From the NCBI GenBank assembly GCA_036924285.1, contig JAYKYS010000004.1, positions 27,436,001 to 27,500,000 of the forward strand: a DNA stretch of 64,000 nt, given 5' to 3'. This DNA comes from Asterella californica. Its lineage: Eukaryota > Streptophyta > Marchantiopsida > Marchantiales > Aytoniaceae. Positions 11,778 through 23,099 of this stretch are shown here, in pieces. Position 1 is the first letter of the stretch, and each line of letters opens with the position of its first letter. Under the pieces are notes generated by a model, which ran no database searches, was not told the origin of the DNA, and saw only the letters and a list, made by a program, of their open reading frames with translations. The position numbers and the translations under genes are program-made.

Positions 11778-11819
11778 ACACCCCTTAGCAATATGATCCG
11801 TCTCGCCGCAGTTGTAGCA
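11778..11819 (-). pseudogene. gag CCHC zinc knuckle
   Basis: Fourteen codons show the full C-x2-C-x4-H-x4-C spacing (CYNCGETDHIAKGC), the nucleocapsid knuckle of LTR retroelements. It lies 5' of the protease fragment on the same strand. Confidence 0.85.
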
Positions 11820-12005
11820 AGTAAACTTAGAACCATTGCCCTTCTGAGGTGTTTGCCTCTTTGGTTTTGACCCTATTTGTTGTCACTTTGCTGACGAGGC
11901 AGAGGAGTCCTTCTCATCCTTCTCATCTCCCTCCCGTTGTCACTTGAAGCTCTTGTTCTTCTTATGAACCTTGTCCAAATTGCACGGTTCAAAAGATTTT
12001 TGTTA

Positions 12006-12330
12006 TTAGACTTCGTCGTCCTTAATCCGCTCCGTTAGTTTCAAAAGTTCGGCACATGTCTCAGATAGCTTCGGCATCCGAAAGAGAGCCTTCTTCGAGA
12101 TGGACTTAAGTCTTCCAATAGATATACATATCATGGTCTCCTCAGTCCACTTGGAGAATGAATCTAACTTGGCACTAAACTCCCGCACATAAGCACTTAA
12201 GGTCACCCGTCTGCTTCAGTCTAACTAACTCGATATCATCTTGATTCCTTTGATATTCTAGAGTGAATCATTATGTGAGCAACTCCTTGAACTCTTTTCA
12301 ACCAAGCGTTGATCTTTTCTCGCACCTACC
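12006..12330 (-). pseudogene. Gypsy gag (Retrotrans_gag) fragment
   Basis: The - strand reads VRLKQTGD, then after a frame change YVREFSAKLDSFSKWTEETMICISIGRLK and AELLKLTERIKDD. This is the typical gag capsid-like helix order, where a (L/R)xQTGSV...Y...F segment is followed by a short loop and helices. Stops upstream (~12260-12330) and a shift near 12206 break it. It belongs with the knuckle, protease and RT fragments as one ~3-kb gypsy remnant. Confidence 0.7.
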
Positions 12331-13990
12331 GTCTTGTTGTATCAGCGAAAGCTCTTGCTCAATATATCACGAAACTCACAATGCTAACTTGCAAACCATA
12401 ATCACATGTTATCCATGCACCACTTACTTTTACTCTGTTTGGTCTGGATCGGAGTCGGATCGTCTCCCTCAGTCCACTTGCTCTATATTCTCTAAGTCCT
12501 TACCTAGGCCCGGCTATATCGACCCAAAACATGAGCAAGTCACAACATGACTTGAGACAGACTTCTCGTAAAGTCCAAGGTCCTAAACAATACCTCTAGT
12601 ACACCTAGCGGTCCAACCACCCGTTATCGTGTCGGATATTGCATGAAGGATGTCCAGGAAAACGCGAGGTTCCTGGCTGTGGAGATGTTGTATGATGAAA
12701 CAGAGACAAGACAGAGAAAAACAACCACGAAAATGAACGCTGCGATATATACACTCCAAATGTATGTACACTGTCGGTTCTTTCTCCTAAGAGCACAGAA
12801 CTGAAAAACAGACCAGAGCGGTCTGTAACCTGCTTCAAAGCCCTTAAAAACAACCCTTGAATCACAACCCTGACCCAAAACACCAAAGCGTAGCTCAAAG
12901 CAAGAGAAACTTCTCTTTGCTAACAAGCAGAGCCACAGCAGTATCACGCGATCCAAACCCAAGTCCAAACCACATCCATGTACAAGTTCTTAGCTAAAGC
13001 TAGCTACCACAAGCTGTATATAGCCAACCAGAATTCTAACAAACTCAAAAGAGCAAAACCCGTAGCGAAGAAACCAAAAAAGACCTATCTGTGAACTTCC
13101 TCCTTTCGCTGAACGGACTTCAGATGTCGATAGGGTCTCCTCCGCTGACTCCGTTAACCCAAGAAACCTTCAGATCCGACTCCCACCAGCCGAGATATCG
13201 TCGATTCTCGATCGCATGTGACTGAACCTTCAAAAATTCCTCCCTGCGGCTTAAAACCGCACACACCGCACAAACGGATCGTCTAAACTGATATCCGTCT
13301 TCTCTGGCAGATAGATCTAGCTACCTTGAACCCAACAAGAGTCCAAACAAGCCGTTTGGAGTTCCCCTTGCAAAACCACGCAAGAAATTTGGTCGCAGGT
13401 TGCAAAAAACTGACGTAAATCAGCTCCCTGCGGCTCAAACTTGCTCACCACACCCAAACCAACAATCCAATTCACTTACAGTCTTCTCCTATGCGTACAT
13501 GAAGACTCCCTGATCGCGTAGGCACCAAGAACGAAGAGCTTGGCTCGCCGATCGTGAAGAACAACCGAATCTCAGGTCGCAGGTGAACAAAAATCTGATG
13601 TAAGCGCTTCCCTGTGAGCCAATTTCGCTCAAAACTCCCAAACCGCCCGATGAAACTTCGTATCGTCTTCAATTTCCTGAAGAACTCGTTGTTTTGATCC
13701 CGATGGATCCAAGGACAGCAAGTTTGGACTCCAGAACGGTCCGAACGGTCCAACTCTTCTTCACAGATAACTGAAAACTCCAAATCTCCTTCCTGCGTCT
13801 CAATTTCTCTCAAAACACAACCCCCGATCTGTCTCTTCAAGAACCTTAACCCACACGTAGCCTGCACAGATCTGAACCCAACGACGCCTTACGCGTTTGC
13901 ATTGGATCTCTAAATCTCCCACACCGTCCGCTGACAGATCGTGGGCGCAAGCAAGCCCCTTAAGTAGCCCCTTTTTCACAGTCTCTGTAC
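12331..13990 (-). repeat. Probable 5' leader/LTR of the - strand gypsy remnant
   Basis: No domain is recognised. GC-richer than its surroundings, it carries long - strand open stretches (13472-13867, 12624-12968) and four recurrences of a phrase like ccctgcggctcaa/gttcccctgc followed by ttgctca (~13240, 13425, 13605, 13795), spaced about 180-190 bp. A TATA-like ctatatacag lies near 13015 on the - strand. Position, 5' of gag, and the internal repeats suit a long LTR. I did not find a second LTR copy or clean TG...CA ends. Confidence 0.4.
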
Positions 13991-14500
13991 GTACGAAATT
14001 CTCTCAGTAATAATGAAGCAGACCCCTTGCTTCACCTTGCTTGCTTGTAAAAATGTCACTGAACACCCCTTCATATGAAGTGTGAGCGAATGATGGTGGA
14101 GGGTCTTACTTTTCTTAAAAACAAACTTGTTCCTTCTTTGCTTCTTTTCCGTATTTGTAAATCTACCCGTTGCATCATTTCCATGCTTTGCATGTGGTTA
14201 GCACACATAGCTGTTAGACCCTTGAAAGATTCATATATGAATTTCTCGTCTTCAGTTTTGTTTCCATCAATATCATATATATACAGTTTGGGGCTCATTG
14301 GAACATCTTATTTTATCGAAACTAATTTCATGGATACTCTTTCGTAATATCCCATCATATGGACACTTCACACTCACTATGTCATGAATTATATATACAT
14401 AATAAAGGATTATAGTGATCATATAGTTTTGGTTGACTCAATCATCCTCTATAGCGATTAGTTTTGATCAGGACTTTGCACACATCTCTCCCACTTTTGT
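13991..14500. other. Intergenic, no gene seen
   Basis: Short ORFs only (e.g. 14071-14298 on -, 14075-14347 on +) with no domain signal. It is the transition from retroelement sequence to the AT-rich repeat tract. Confidence 0.5.
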
Positions 14501-17500
14501 TGAGGGTTCCTCAATTCATCAAATCTAGGTTCCAAGTGACAGCTTAAAAACATAATCTATCCATTGTTTATTCAACTGCAATTAAAATAATTCAGAAGCC
14601 AAAGTCAGTTTCTGATGAAAATTGATATAATACTCTGAACCTCTAAAAAAAATATAAAAGTTGATTCTGAGTTGCACAGATTCACATGGTGAACTAACTA
14701 TATCTATTATCACTAAAATAATTAAGAAGTCAAAATCACTTTCTTATGAAAATTAATCTAAGACTCTGAAACTCTAAAATAAAGTGTCTTGTGAATAAAA
14801 ATTTATATTCATATCATCGGAATATATATTATGATTTTTCTAATAATACTCTATAAACTCCATCTTACAAATATTACTCTTACGTTTATATTTGTTATTT
14901 TAGGATCAAGACTTCATATATAGCCAAATGTCACATGCTTATACACCCTCGGTTTCTCAAATATAAATTCCAAGTGAGAGTCGAGCAGATTCACACGATC
15001 AAGTAGCTTTATCTACTATCACTAAAATAATTCAGAAGCCAAAGTCAGTTTCAGACAGAAATTAATGTAATATTCTAAAGTTTCAACTGTAACAGCTCTA
15101 TGAATTAAAATCATTATTTTACATCGCTTATCTGAGTATTGTGATTTTCCATCGGAACAAAACTTATAAATCAGATCTTTCATGTTTACTGAAGTACTAT
15201 ACTTGCCTATTTAGGATTAATACTTCATACATAGGTGTTTCACTCTTGTTTATACACCATGGGTTTTCGATATCTAAGTTCCCAGAAAGAGTTGGACATA
15301 TTTACTCGTCAACTAACTATGTATATTAATAATTAAAATAATTCAGAAACCAATGTCAGTTTTTGCCAAAAATTAATTCCTGCAACATTGAACTAAATTT
15401 TTCTGTAAAATAAAACTTATACTTTATATCGGTTATGCATTTATTAGGATTTCTTCATCCAGTAAGAAACTATTAACTCGATCTTACAACATTGACTCAT
15501 CCAAAAGTAATATCTTAATTCATGACACTCATCTCTTCTTTTCAGTTAAACCACTCAATTTTCTCATCTCGAATGTGAAGTATTTAAGATTATTGACATC
15601 CTTCTCTGTCTTATAAAGTATTAAAAATTAACATGTATCATAAATATTTCTCAGAAGTACATGAGTTTAAACCCTAAACTATTCGCATATGATATTTCAT
15701 GTTCATGTCTAACCCTCAAACTTAAATGGACATGTCCTATCTTTCTGTTCTTTTGCATATGGTCAAGATAACCAAGTTGAATGTGCTTTATATTCAAATT
15801 TAGTTCGAATATAAAATCTATCTATCTGCATAAGGTGTATTTTATCTCCATGTCAGTTTCCTATGTACCATTTAATACCAACTGTTTTGTAGACTTTACT
15901 CTAGACTTCCATGTATTCCTTTCTTATAATACTCGAGGTCTTGACTTTTCATATGTAACATTACATCTTTCTTTTCCATGTACAACTTTACGAAGAGTTT
16001 AAAGGAGTCCAACTTGATTAAGTATTACATTAAAATAATTCGAATACACTCCGTTAAGGCTCAACATGATTTATTCTGTCAATATTTATCCTTTTTTGTA
16101 ATATGTGAGTTTTTTCAGTGTCAAAAAAAAATAGAATATTTATCATGTTAAGTTATCAAGTCCAGCTTGACTACTACATACTGCATGTGTAGGTGAATCC
16201 AAATATGTATTAATCTAAATTTAATTACATATGAGTATAGTTTATACATATAGTTTGATATAAATTTTGTTTTAATTGATTAACCATACTTCTCCTAACA
16301 AATACAAGAAGGTACTTCTCAAACTGACTTATGCTATTCTTACACGAACTTATGCCTTTAAACCATAAGCTATTCATAATATCTGTTCTTTTCCTAACCA
16401 TATATAACTTAAATACACATGTAATGTCATTTTGAATTTACGTTTCACACTTTAATTTTCTTTATATATCAATTGGTTTATGCATCTGATCTGATGTTTA
16501 GTAAAACAATACCATTATATTGATTTCATCTTATTACGTTGAAGCGGTACGAGGATTCATGACTTGCATCTCAGCTATTAACATAAACAACCCTCAACTG
16601 ATAATATTCTCCATTCTTGATGTATTTATCTTACAGTAGCATTTAACACCATGTCTTTTAAACTTTACTCCAATTTATCCTAGGATGTATTCTGTTATAG
16701 TACTGATTCTCCATACTCGTCATGACTACTTACATGTAAGATTACATCTTCTCTTTCCATTAACTCATATAAAGGTTGATTCAAAGTTTAAATAAAATAT
16801 GATCTCGAATTAGGATGAATCATCAAGCGGACAACCACTAATATTTTCTCTACTCCCTTGGTGTTTCCTATTGACTTTAACCTTATGTACTGAAGTTCAT
16901 CTTTATAGTATCATTACATTTTTCCTCTTTTATCATATGGGAGCTTATTCATTGTTAAAAAACAAGCAAAATCATGATATAGGTAAGAATATCAATTCCA
17001 GCTTAACTACTATATACAAAAGAGTTTAATATATATTCACTTTTAAAGAGTAACTTATCCTATCAAATACAATAACTTAAGATCAAGACTTGTAAAGGGT
17101 CACTCAGATGATTTCAGACCCGTTTACACTAACTGGAAACATTCCTTGGAAGTATAAACCCTATTGTTTTACGATACATCGAAGGATATACTCGTAATGA
17201 ACTTTCATATGTAACATTATATCTTTCTTTTTTATACTTGACTAGAACAAATACAAGGTAGATTTAGGCTGAACTATTGAGTCTAGATTGACAACTAAAT
17301 ACTATGTGTAGTAATGTATTATATATATTACGAGAGGGTTGTATGTCTAGGTTTAAATATACTTTATTCTATCGATTCAAGAAACTTAGATGACACTTAG
17401 ACAATAATATGTGAACTAATATTCATATGTCAGATCGATTGTGATTTTTTCATTCATAAGATCACCTTGGTTTCTTCTTAGAGGTTTTATTCAGACTTAG

Positions 17501-18140
17501 TACCAATTTACTACCAAAGTACTATCTTAACTCATGAATCTCTTCTCTTCAAGAACATTAACAACCTTGTACATCTCTAAGTACCAAGTGCTTTTATGAT
17601 CTCCATAGAAGAATACATTAAACGCATTATCATGTTTATCACCATTTTAACTGCAGATTTACCAACAAGAAGTTAAATCGAGTTTGAATTATCCTCCCAA
17701 CTATTTCATCAAATACAGAAATTCTACTCATCAAAAGTAAAATACCTAAAAGTTGGAATACACAAGCCCAATAAAGTTTCGATATTTTGCATATGGTGAG
17801 TCTAAACAAGTTCATGCATCTCCAACGTTAAAATAATATAATCAATCCAAATGTCTAGACTCGATGTCGATATCATATATCGTATACTCGATATCATATA
17901 CATATATTCCATTCCGTATATTCCACTTTGCAGCTTTCATTCTTCATTCTAGCATATTACATATTAGCTCGATTCAAAGTTTTAATTAAGTCGAAATATC
18001 AAGTCTAGCTTCACTACTACGACATAGAAGATAGTGAGATATCCGTTTAGTTTTAATGATCATCCGTACTTATTCTATCAATAAAGACCATTTCATTATT
18101 CATAGTTTCACTTTTATCTTATATACATCATACTTTCAAA
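14500..18140. repeat. Old, diverged ~310-bp repeat array (AT-rich)
   Basis: The phrase taaaataattcagaagccaa, followed by gtcagtttc and then aattaat, recurs at about 14585, 14718 (variant), 15024 and 15338, the last two about 310 bp apart. The flanking blocks also recur: a ...cttcata...tag...tcac...tatacacc...ttctc... sequence at ~14910-14970 and ~15205-15270, and a ...accaaagta...cttaactcatga...ctcttctcttcaa-type sequence at ~15500-15560 and ~17510-17570. There are no long ORFs on either strand. Copies differ enough that the array must be old. It looks satellite-like or like the inside of a non-coding transposon. Confidence 0.6.
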
Positions 18141-18149
18141 ACAAGTAGA

Positions 18150-19345
18150 TGCTAAAATAATAAAAAATATATTTTTTCCACCTCCTAACATATAACTTAG
18201 AAGATAATGTGCATGGATCTTTGCGTGATATAGTTATCAAGAAGAAAATTCATCATTAATTACTTTGTAGATATAGCTGTTAGAAAAACAGTGTTGTCTA
18301 TATGAAAAGAATTATCCAAATGTATTTCTTACTAAATGAAAAATATATATTTATAAGGACAAGTTTGAAATAAAACAACCGTTAGAACATCTCCATATTC
18401 TGCATGCAGCATTATACCCGTATTTACCACTAAATAAATTTAGTTGATCTTTATTGTACATTTTATCACACATATAGGTACATTGATAAGATTGTAGAGA
18501 ATTAAAATAAAGACAAGTCAACTTATAAGTTCTCTCTCCTTGAGAATAATTACTATATAAAACTGGATTTTGGTGATATAATATCTTACTTATTCGTCAT
18601 TACTCTGGAGACATCCTGATATGACTTTTATATAATAATCATATTATCGTCTTGTTTGCAACAATAGTATATTTAGTTCTCATCCTCCTCTTTGTATTCT
18701 CTTGATGTTAGACTCTATAATATCAGACTTGAGTTCTATGTGAAATAATATTAATAGTATATTTAGTTCTCATCCTCCTCTTTGTATTCTCCTGATGTTA
18801 GACTCTATAATATCAGACTTGAGTTCTATGTGAAATAATATTCATACATCAGATTGCTTGTGATTTTCACCAATAAGATCACCTTGAATTCGCTAAAATA
18901 ATAAAATATATGATTTAGCACCTCCTAACATACGCGACCTTAAGCATAACATAGAAGATAATGTGCATGGATCTTTATGTGATATGGTTATCAAGAAGAA
19001 AATTCATCATTAATTACTTTGAAGATCTCGCTGTTAGAAAATATACCCAACTCGTATTTACCACCAATTTCATTTATCCGATCTTTGGTATATCACTGAT
19101 ATAGGTACATTGATAAGATTGTAGAGAATTAAAATAAAGATAAGTCAACTTATAAGTTCTCTTGCCTTGAGAATAATTACGGTATACAGTTAGTAGATCT
19201 TTTGGTGATATAATATCTTACTTAGACATTACTCTATGTAGACATAGCTGTAAGAAAACATATATGAAAAGAATTACCAAAATATATTTCATACTAAATG
19301 AATAAGATATGTTATAAAAGATAATTAAAAATAAAACTACTCACT
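18150..19345. repeat. Segmental duplication pair in AT-rich tract
   Basis: Three blocks at 18150-18290, 18462-18605 and 18264-18380 recur at 18893-19046, 19087-19232 and 19235-19340 with high identity. For example, 'aagaagaaaattcatcatta' and 'agattgtagagaattaaaat' are identical in both. The order is nearly the same in both halves, so the unit of roughly 700 bp seems to have been duplicated in tandem with later indels. Confidence 0.8.
18663..18842. repeat. 90-bp tandem duplication, two copies
   Basis: Copy 1 (18663-18752) and copy 2 (18753-18842) are the same except for about one C/T difference (cttgatgtta versus cctgatgtta). This near-identity marks a very recent event inside the older repeat tract. 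Confidence 0.95.
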
Positions 19346-19439
19346 GATCATCTCCGTAGTATGTATGCAGCATAGTTATACTCTTCCTTATTTACTCGAG
19401 CTCATGATAGTCCAAAGAGCGCTTTCTTATCTTGATATT

Positions 19440-19655
19440 GAAAAGTTGTTCATATTGATATTGATACAAGAGGTCTATCGACTAGGTTTTAGGTCGAGAT
19501 TTGCTTATGACCATGTAGTTGTAAGATACTAGGTTGTAAATTCTTATGGCGAGGTAGTTGACATGTATTAGGTTGAGGATTCTTGTGACGAACTGGTGAA
19601 GTAGTTGTGAGATACTAGCTATAGGTTGAGGTTTCTTGTGACGATGTGGTTGTCA
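19440..19655 (+). repeat. Short tandem units, aggttgagg...cttgtgacga type
   Basis: Units containing taggttgag(g/t), ttcttgtgacga, and gtagttgtgagatacta recur about three times with a spacing near 55-60 bp. They lead directly into the 36-bp minisatellite. No gene. Confidence 0.6.
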
Positions 19656-19659
19656 ATCC

Positions 19660-19990
19660 TTGTGGAGAGCGAACAAGGGAACAAGGTTTGTTCTGAAGAT
19701 GAAGAGAGAACAAAGGAAGAGGGTTTGCTCTGAAGCTGGGAGTGAACAAGAGAAATAAGTTTGCCTGAATCTAAGGAGCGAACAAAAGAAGAGGGTTTGC
19801 TTTGAAGTTGAAGAGCAAACAAGAGAGCTCTGAAGTTGGAGAGCAAACAAAGGAGAAGGTTCGCTCTGAACTTGAAAGCGAACACAAGAAGAGCGTTATC
19901 TTTGAGCTGGAGAGCGAACAAGGGAGAATGTTTGCTCTGAAGCTGGAGAGCGAACAAGAGAGAAGGTTTGCTCTGAACTTGAAAGAGATG
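19660..19990 (+). repeat. 36-bp minisatellite (12-codon unit)
   Basis: About eight imperfect copies of a 36-bp unit of the form gaagctggagagcgaacaag + ggagaaggtttgctct. Because 36 is a multiple of three, reading frames stay open: the + frame gives repeats such as LESEQERRFALK and the - frame repeats such as FALQLQSKHSPL. I treat the open frames (19802-20083 +, 19619-19993 -) as a by-product of the unit length, though a repeat protein cannot be excluded. Confidence 0.85.
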
Positions 19991-19999
19991 CATGATAGT

Positions 20000-21260
20000 T
20001 CACTCTTGTCTCCACAACAAACACTATATACCTTGTCCTTTATTCGCTGTAAAATTTGTGCCGGTAACAAAAACAAAGTGTAGTTTTGTTGAATTCGCTC
20101 GTGAGAGTGATTATTTCTTCAATGGATTGTTTAATTGATCGGTTTAATTACTCTCACTATCCATGTATTATGTGCATGCAAATACAATAGTTCCATTACA
20201 TTGAAAACTCAATAGATATCCTCAAGGAAAATCAGTAACATATGTTTTCCAGTTATGTCATTTTTAATAGTTAACTATAACTATTCTGTGCAGCCAGTTA
20301 TATATGGCTTCGAGTAAAATTAAAAGGTTCTATTCACAAATTAACCTGTCACAAGACTGTACATATATTCTCAATCAACGTAAGAGCGAACGAAAACGAC
20401 GTGGACATCATCTATCCTTGGACAACACACGTGCTATTTGCACGGCGGGGTGACATTTGAAATGTGACAAAAATTTCAAATTTGGGTCAAGGTGACAGTG
20501 GTGTGTCTTCCGGAGTCTACCTACCTAGTCTTTTTCTTCCGAATAGAGATTTTTGCGCTCCTCATTCTTTTGAACAGTGATGAACTTTCTCACTCCATTT
20601 GCATCAACTCCTCCTTTTCTCTCCGTGACCCTTTCCTACTCCATCTGTACCAACTCTTCTCTCTCTCGGTCACTCTCAATCTCAGACTAGATGCTTGGAA
20701 GGTGTTTGCTCCGATATCATTTCACGCATATCCATACGTTCAATAGCACGAAGACCATGAAATCTGAAGCACTAATGTTTTCTTAAGCTATCCATCTTGG
20801 AGTGCTATCCGCGTATTCAGTGCATGTAATGTTTGTTTATCTTGTTCTGTCAGCTTTTCACTTCACGTCTGTTCTCTTTGTCCACTATGTCGTCTATTTT
20901 CTTTGATGAAAGTGGCTCCGTTGACACAACAGTGAAGTGGGTCTCTTGTTTCTTCGGGACCTCAGATTATTTCGAATTACTACATGAGCTGGTTATAGTG
21001 GAGATGCGCTTATATATCTTGTCAAATCTTCTGATGACTTGTTGAAGGCATGGATTACCAAGTTGCAGAACGTCATCAAAATCGTCAAGTTCTTTGCTCA
21101 ATGGCACAATAAGGATGTATAAGAGCCATCAGAAAATCTGAGGGATAAGGAGTCGTTTGCTTGCAAAATATCCCATCCTTCTCTGTCTGTAACGAACTCA
21201 CAACAACGACAACAACATGAGAGCATGTATTCATGTTCTATTCCAAAGTCTTGTTTTATA
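20000..21260. other. No firm gene; weak ORF near 20890-21115
   Basis: A + strand stretch at 20888-21045 reads MSSIFFDESGSVDTTVKWVS, and after a one-base phase change near 21030 continues DDLLKAWITKLQNVIKIVKFFAQWHN up to ~21118. The amphipathic helix pattern recalls coiled-coil N-termini of plant NLR proteins, but no P-loop or LRR is found nearby, so this is only a suggestion. The rest holds nothing recognisable. Confidence 0.25.
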
Positions 21261-21264
21261 CAAT

Positions 21265-21530
21265 TGCTATGAGAGGGGATTTTCTCTGAGGAGATTGCTC
21301 TAGGGGATTTGCTCTGGGAGTGCATCTCTCGAATGTGGTTCACTCTAGAGTATTTGCTTTAGGAGTGCAGCTCTCGAATGGGATTTGCTTTGATAAGAGA
21401 TTTTTTCTAGGGGATTTGCTTTGAGAGCTAGATGATGACAAGTTATGAATCGCTGTCCGACTTCCACACTCCACTTCAGAGCGATCATGAAGTCATAAGT
21501 TTGCTCTAAAGTGAAGTTATAGAGCAAATT
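21265..21530. repeat. Short repeats with ggatttgctctgag units
   Basis: The phrases gggatttgctctgggagtgc, atttgctttaggagtgcagc and ctctcgaatg(t/g)g recur three to four times at roughly 60-bp spacing. They share the 'ttgctct' word with the 36-bp minisatellite 1.3 kb upstream and may be a derived array. Confidence 0.6.
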
Positions 21531-22460
21531 TAAAAAAGCATCTCTGTGCATGTTAGAACGAGCTAGAGCTATTTATTACTTCATGCTCTTCCATTTGCGT
21601 TGGCATTTCTTGTTTTACAGATTCTAGATTCATCCAAGGATGGAATTTGGTCGAGCTACGATGAGATTTTCAATCATAGGTTAATTGAAAATCTATTGAT
21701 ATAGAAATGCTTCGACGAGGATTGTAACATCCATATCTTTTCATATCAGAAGTATATCAGGAAAGAGTAATCAGACTTATTGCTTGTGAAGACCTCCATC
21801 GGTGTCTGGCTATGGATTGCCATTGTAGACGTTTGATTCATGAGATACACTGCACATGAACCAACTTCTGCATGTTCCTTGTCTTCATGTTGTGATCGGC
21901 CCCTTCCATTGCATTGACTCCGAAGGAAACTTGTTGATTCTGCGTGACTCCAACTTTTTTTTGTTTTCTCCTATCCAAAATCTCTGCAATCTTCGCTGGA
22001 TCCTCATCTTTTGAAGCCAACTGTACATGATGTATATCGTCTAAACTGCATCCATTGTGTTTGTGAGGACGTCGAACTGTCTATTTTTGATTTGGATGTA
22101 AACACTTTTCTTACCCATCTGATGTTGTTACGAAGAGCAGCCAGAGCTAAACGTGCCGGCGCTCCACAAGCTGCGATCGATACACGAAGAGTTTCAGTTC
22201 TCCAGAAACTGCTAGAAATGTTGATAACCGTCAACTGCACGGAAGGAGACCTAGACATGTGTTATTGATTATCCTTGTGTGAATTTCTACAGAATGACTG
22301 CACCAATGGGTTGCTATCTATTGAGAGGGACGGAACTTTGCTGCATTTACATGTAAAGGGTGTGATTTCTCTTCAAGCTACTAGCACTATATAGGTAAAA
22401 TGACTCTTGGTCATTTTGGGATGAAAAGATATTTACAAACCACTGGGCGGGAAAGTTTGC

Positions 22461-23039
22461 ATGAAGCTGCTCAGTAACAAAAGATTCCATACCTTCGTCA
22501 GAATGATCAGATACTATATGGAGGACAAAGGCGAACTGCATCACCAATTGGTCATGAAAAACATCTCCAACGTCATGCTAGAGGACAGACAGATTTATTT
22601 ACTGCTGGGTGCTACAGATATGAAGAACCGGGTGGAGCTCAACTATACCAATATCCTCCAACGTGCCTTGCAGTTTAATAAGTATCGCAGTAGACATCCA
22701 TTGGATACCACTCTTCGAACATGTCAAAGATCTATGATACGATCCGGTAAGTACACGCCGTCTTGCAGGTGGCTCATGGCATGCGGTATACAAAAGACGC
22801 ATAGCGACTCTTTGTGGAAAGCTATCATTCGATCAAAAATTATTACGGTTGTAGATATAGACAATGTTTTTTTTGCTCAAACATGTGCACGCTATTTCAC
22901 TGTCGAGCAAACGGATGCTGATATTCTCGAAGAGGAAGAATATAAATTTGCAACCTCTCTAACAATTCAACGCAACAGAACTGTATCTAATTTCCAAGAT
23001 ATTGTAGTGTCCCATGATTTCTCTTTTAGCCCATTGTAG
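22461..23039 (+). CDS. Hypothetical protein, 192 aa, unidentified
   Basis: An ATG-started open frame of 193 codons, the longest uninterrupted ORF between 14 and 27 kb. I recognise no domain. Visible traits: basic N-terminal half (KRFHTFVRMIRYYMEDKG), a polar middle with paired Cys (TLRTCQ, PSCRW, MACG), a short hydrophobic stretch (IITVVDIDNVFF) and an acidic patch (DADILEEEEYKF). A further open stretch in another frame at 22011-22268 (LRRAARAKRAGAPQAA, then VLQKLLEMLITVNCTEGD) lies just upstream and could be an earlier exon or unrelated. No transit peptide, promoter or poly(A) signal was identified. It could be a remnant of a larger gene or a chance ORF. Confidence 0.3.
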   Translation: MKLLSNKRFHTFVRMIRYYMEDKGELHHQLVMKNISNVMLEDRQIYLLLGATDMKNRVELNYTNILQRALQFNKYRSRHPLDTTLRTCQRSMIRSGKYTPSCRWLMACGIQKTHSDSLWKAIIRSKIITVVDIDNVFFAQTCARYFTVEQTDADILEEEEYKFATSLTIQRNRTVSNFQDIVVSHDFSFSPL

Positions 23040-23099
23040 CATGAAAGATTTCGTTCCCTTTCTCACAAAACCACACGGCTTCCAGACCCTTTAAAAGGT

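Noticed and set aside
20888..21118. Possible NLR coiled-coil (Rx-N-like) fragment
   Set aside because: The helix pattern is suggestive but no NB-ARC P-loop or LRR lies within several kb, and a phase change is needed.
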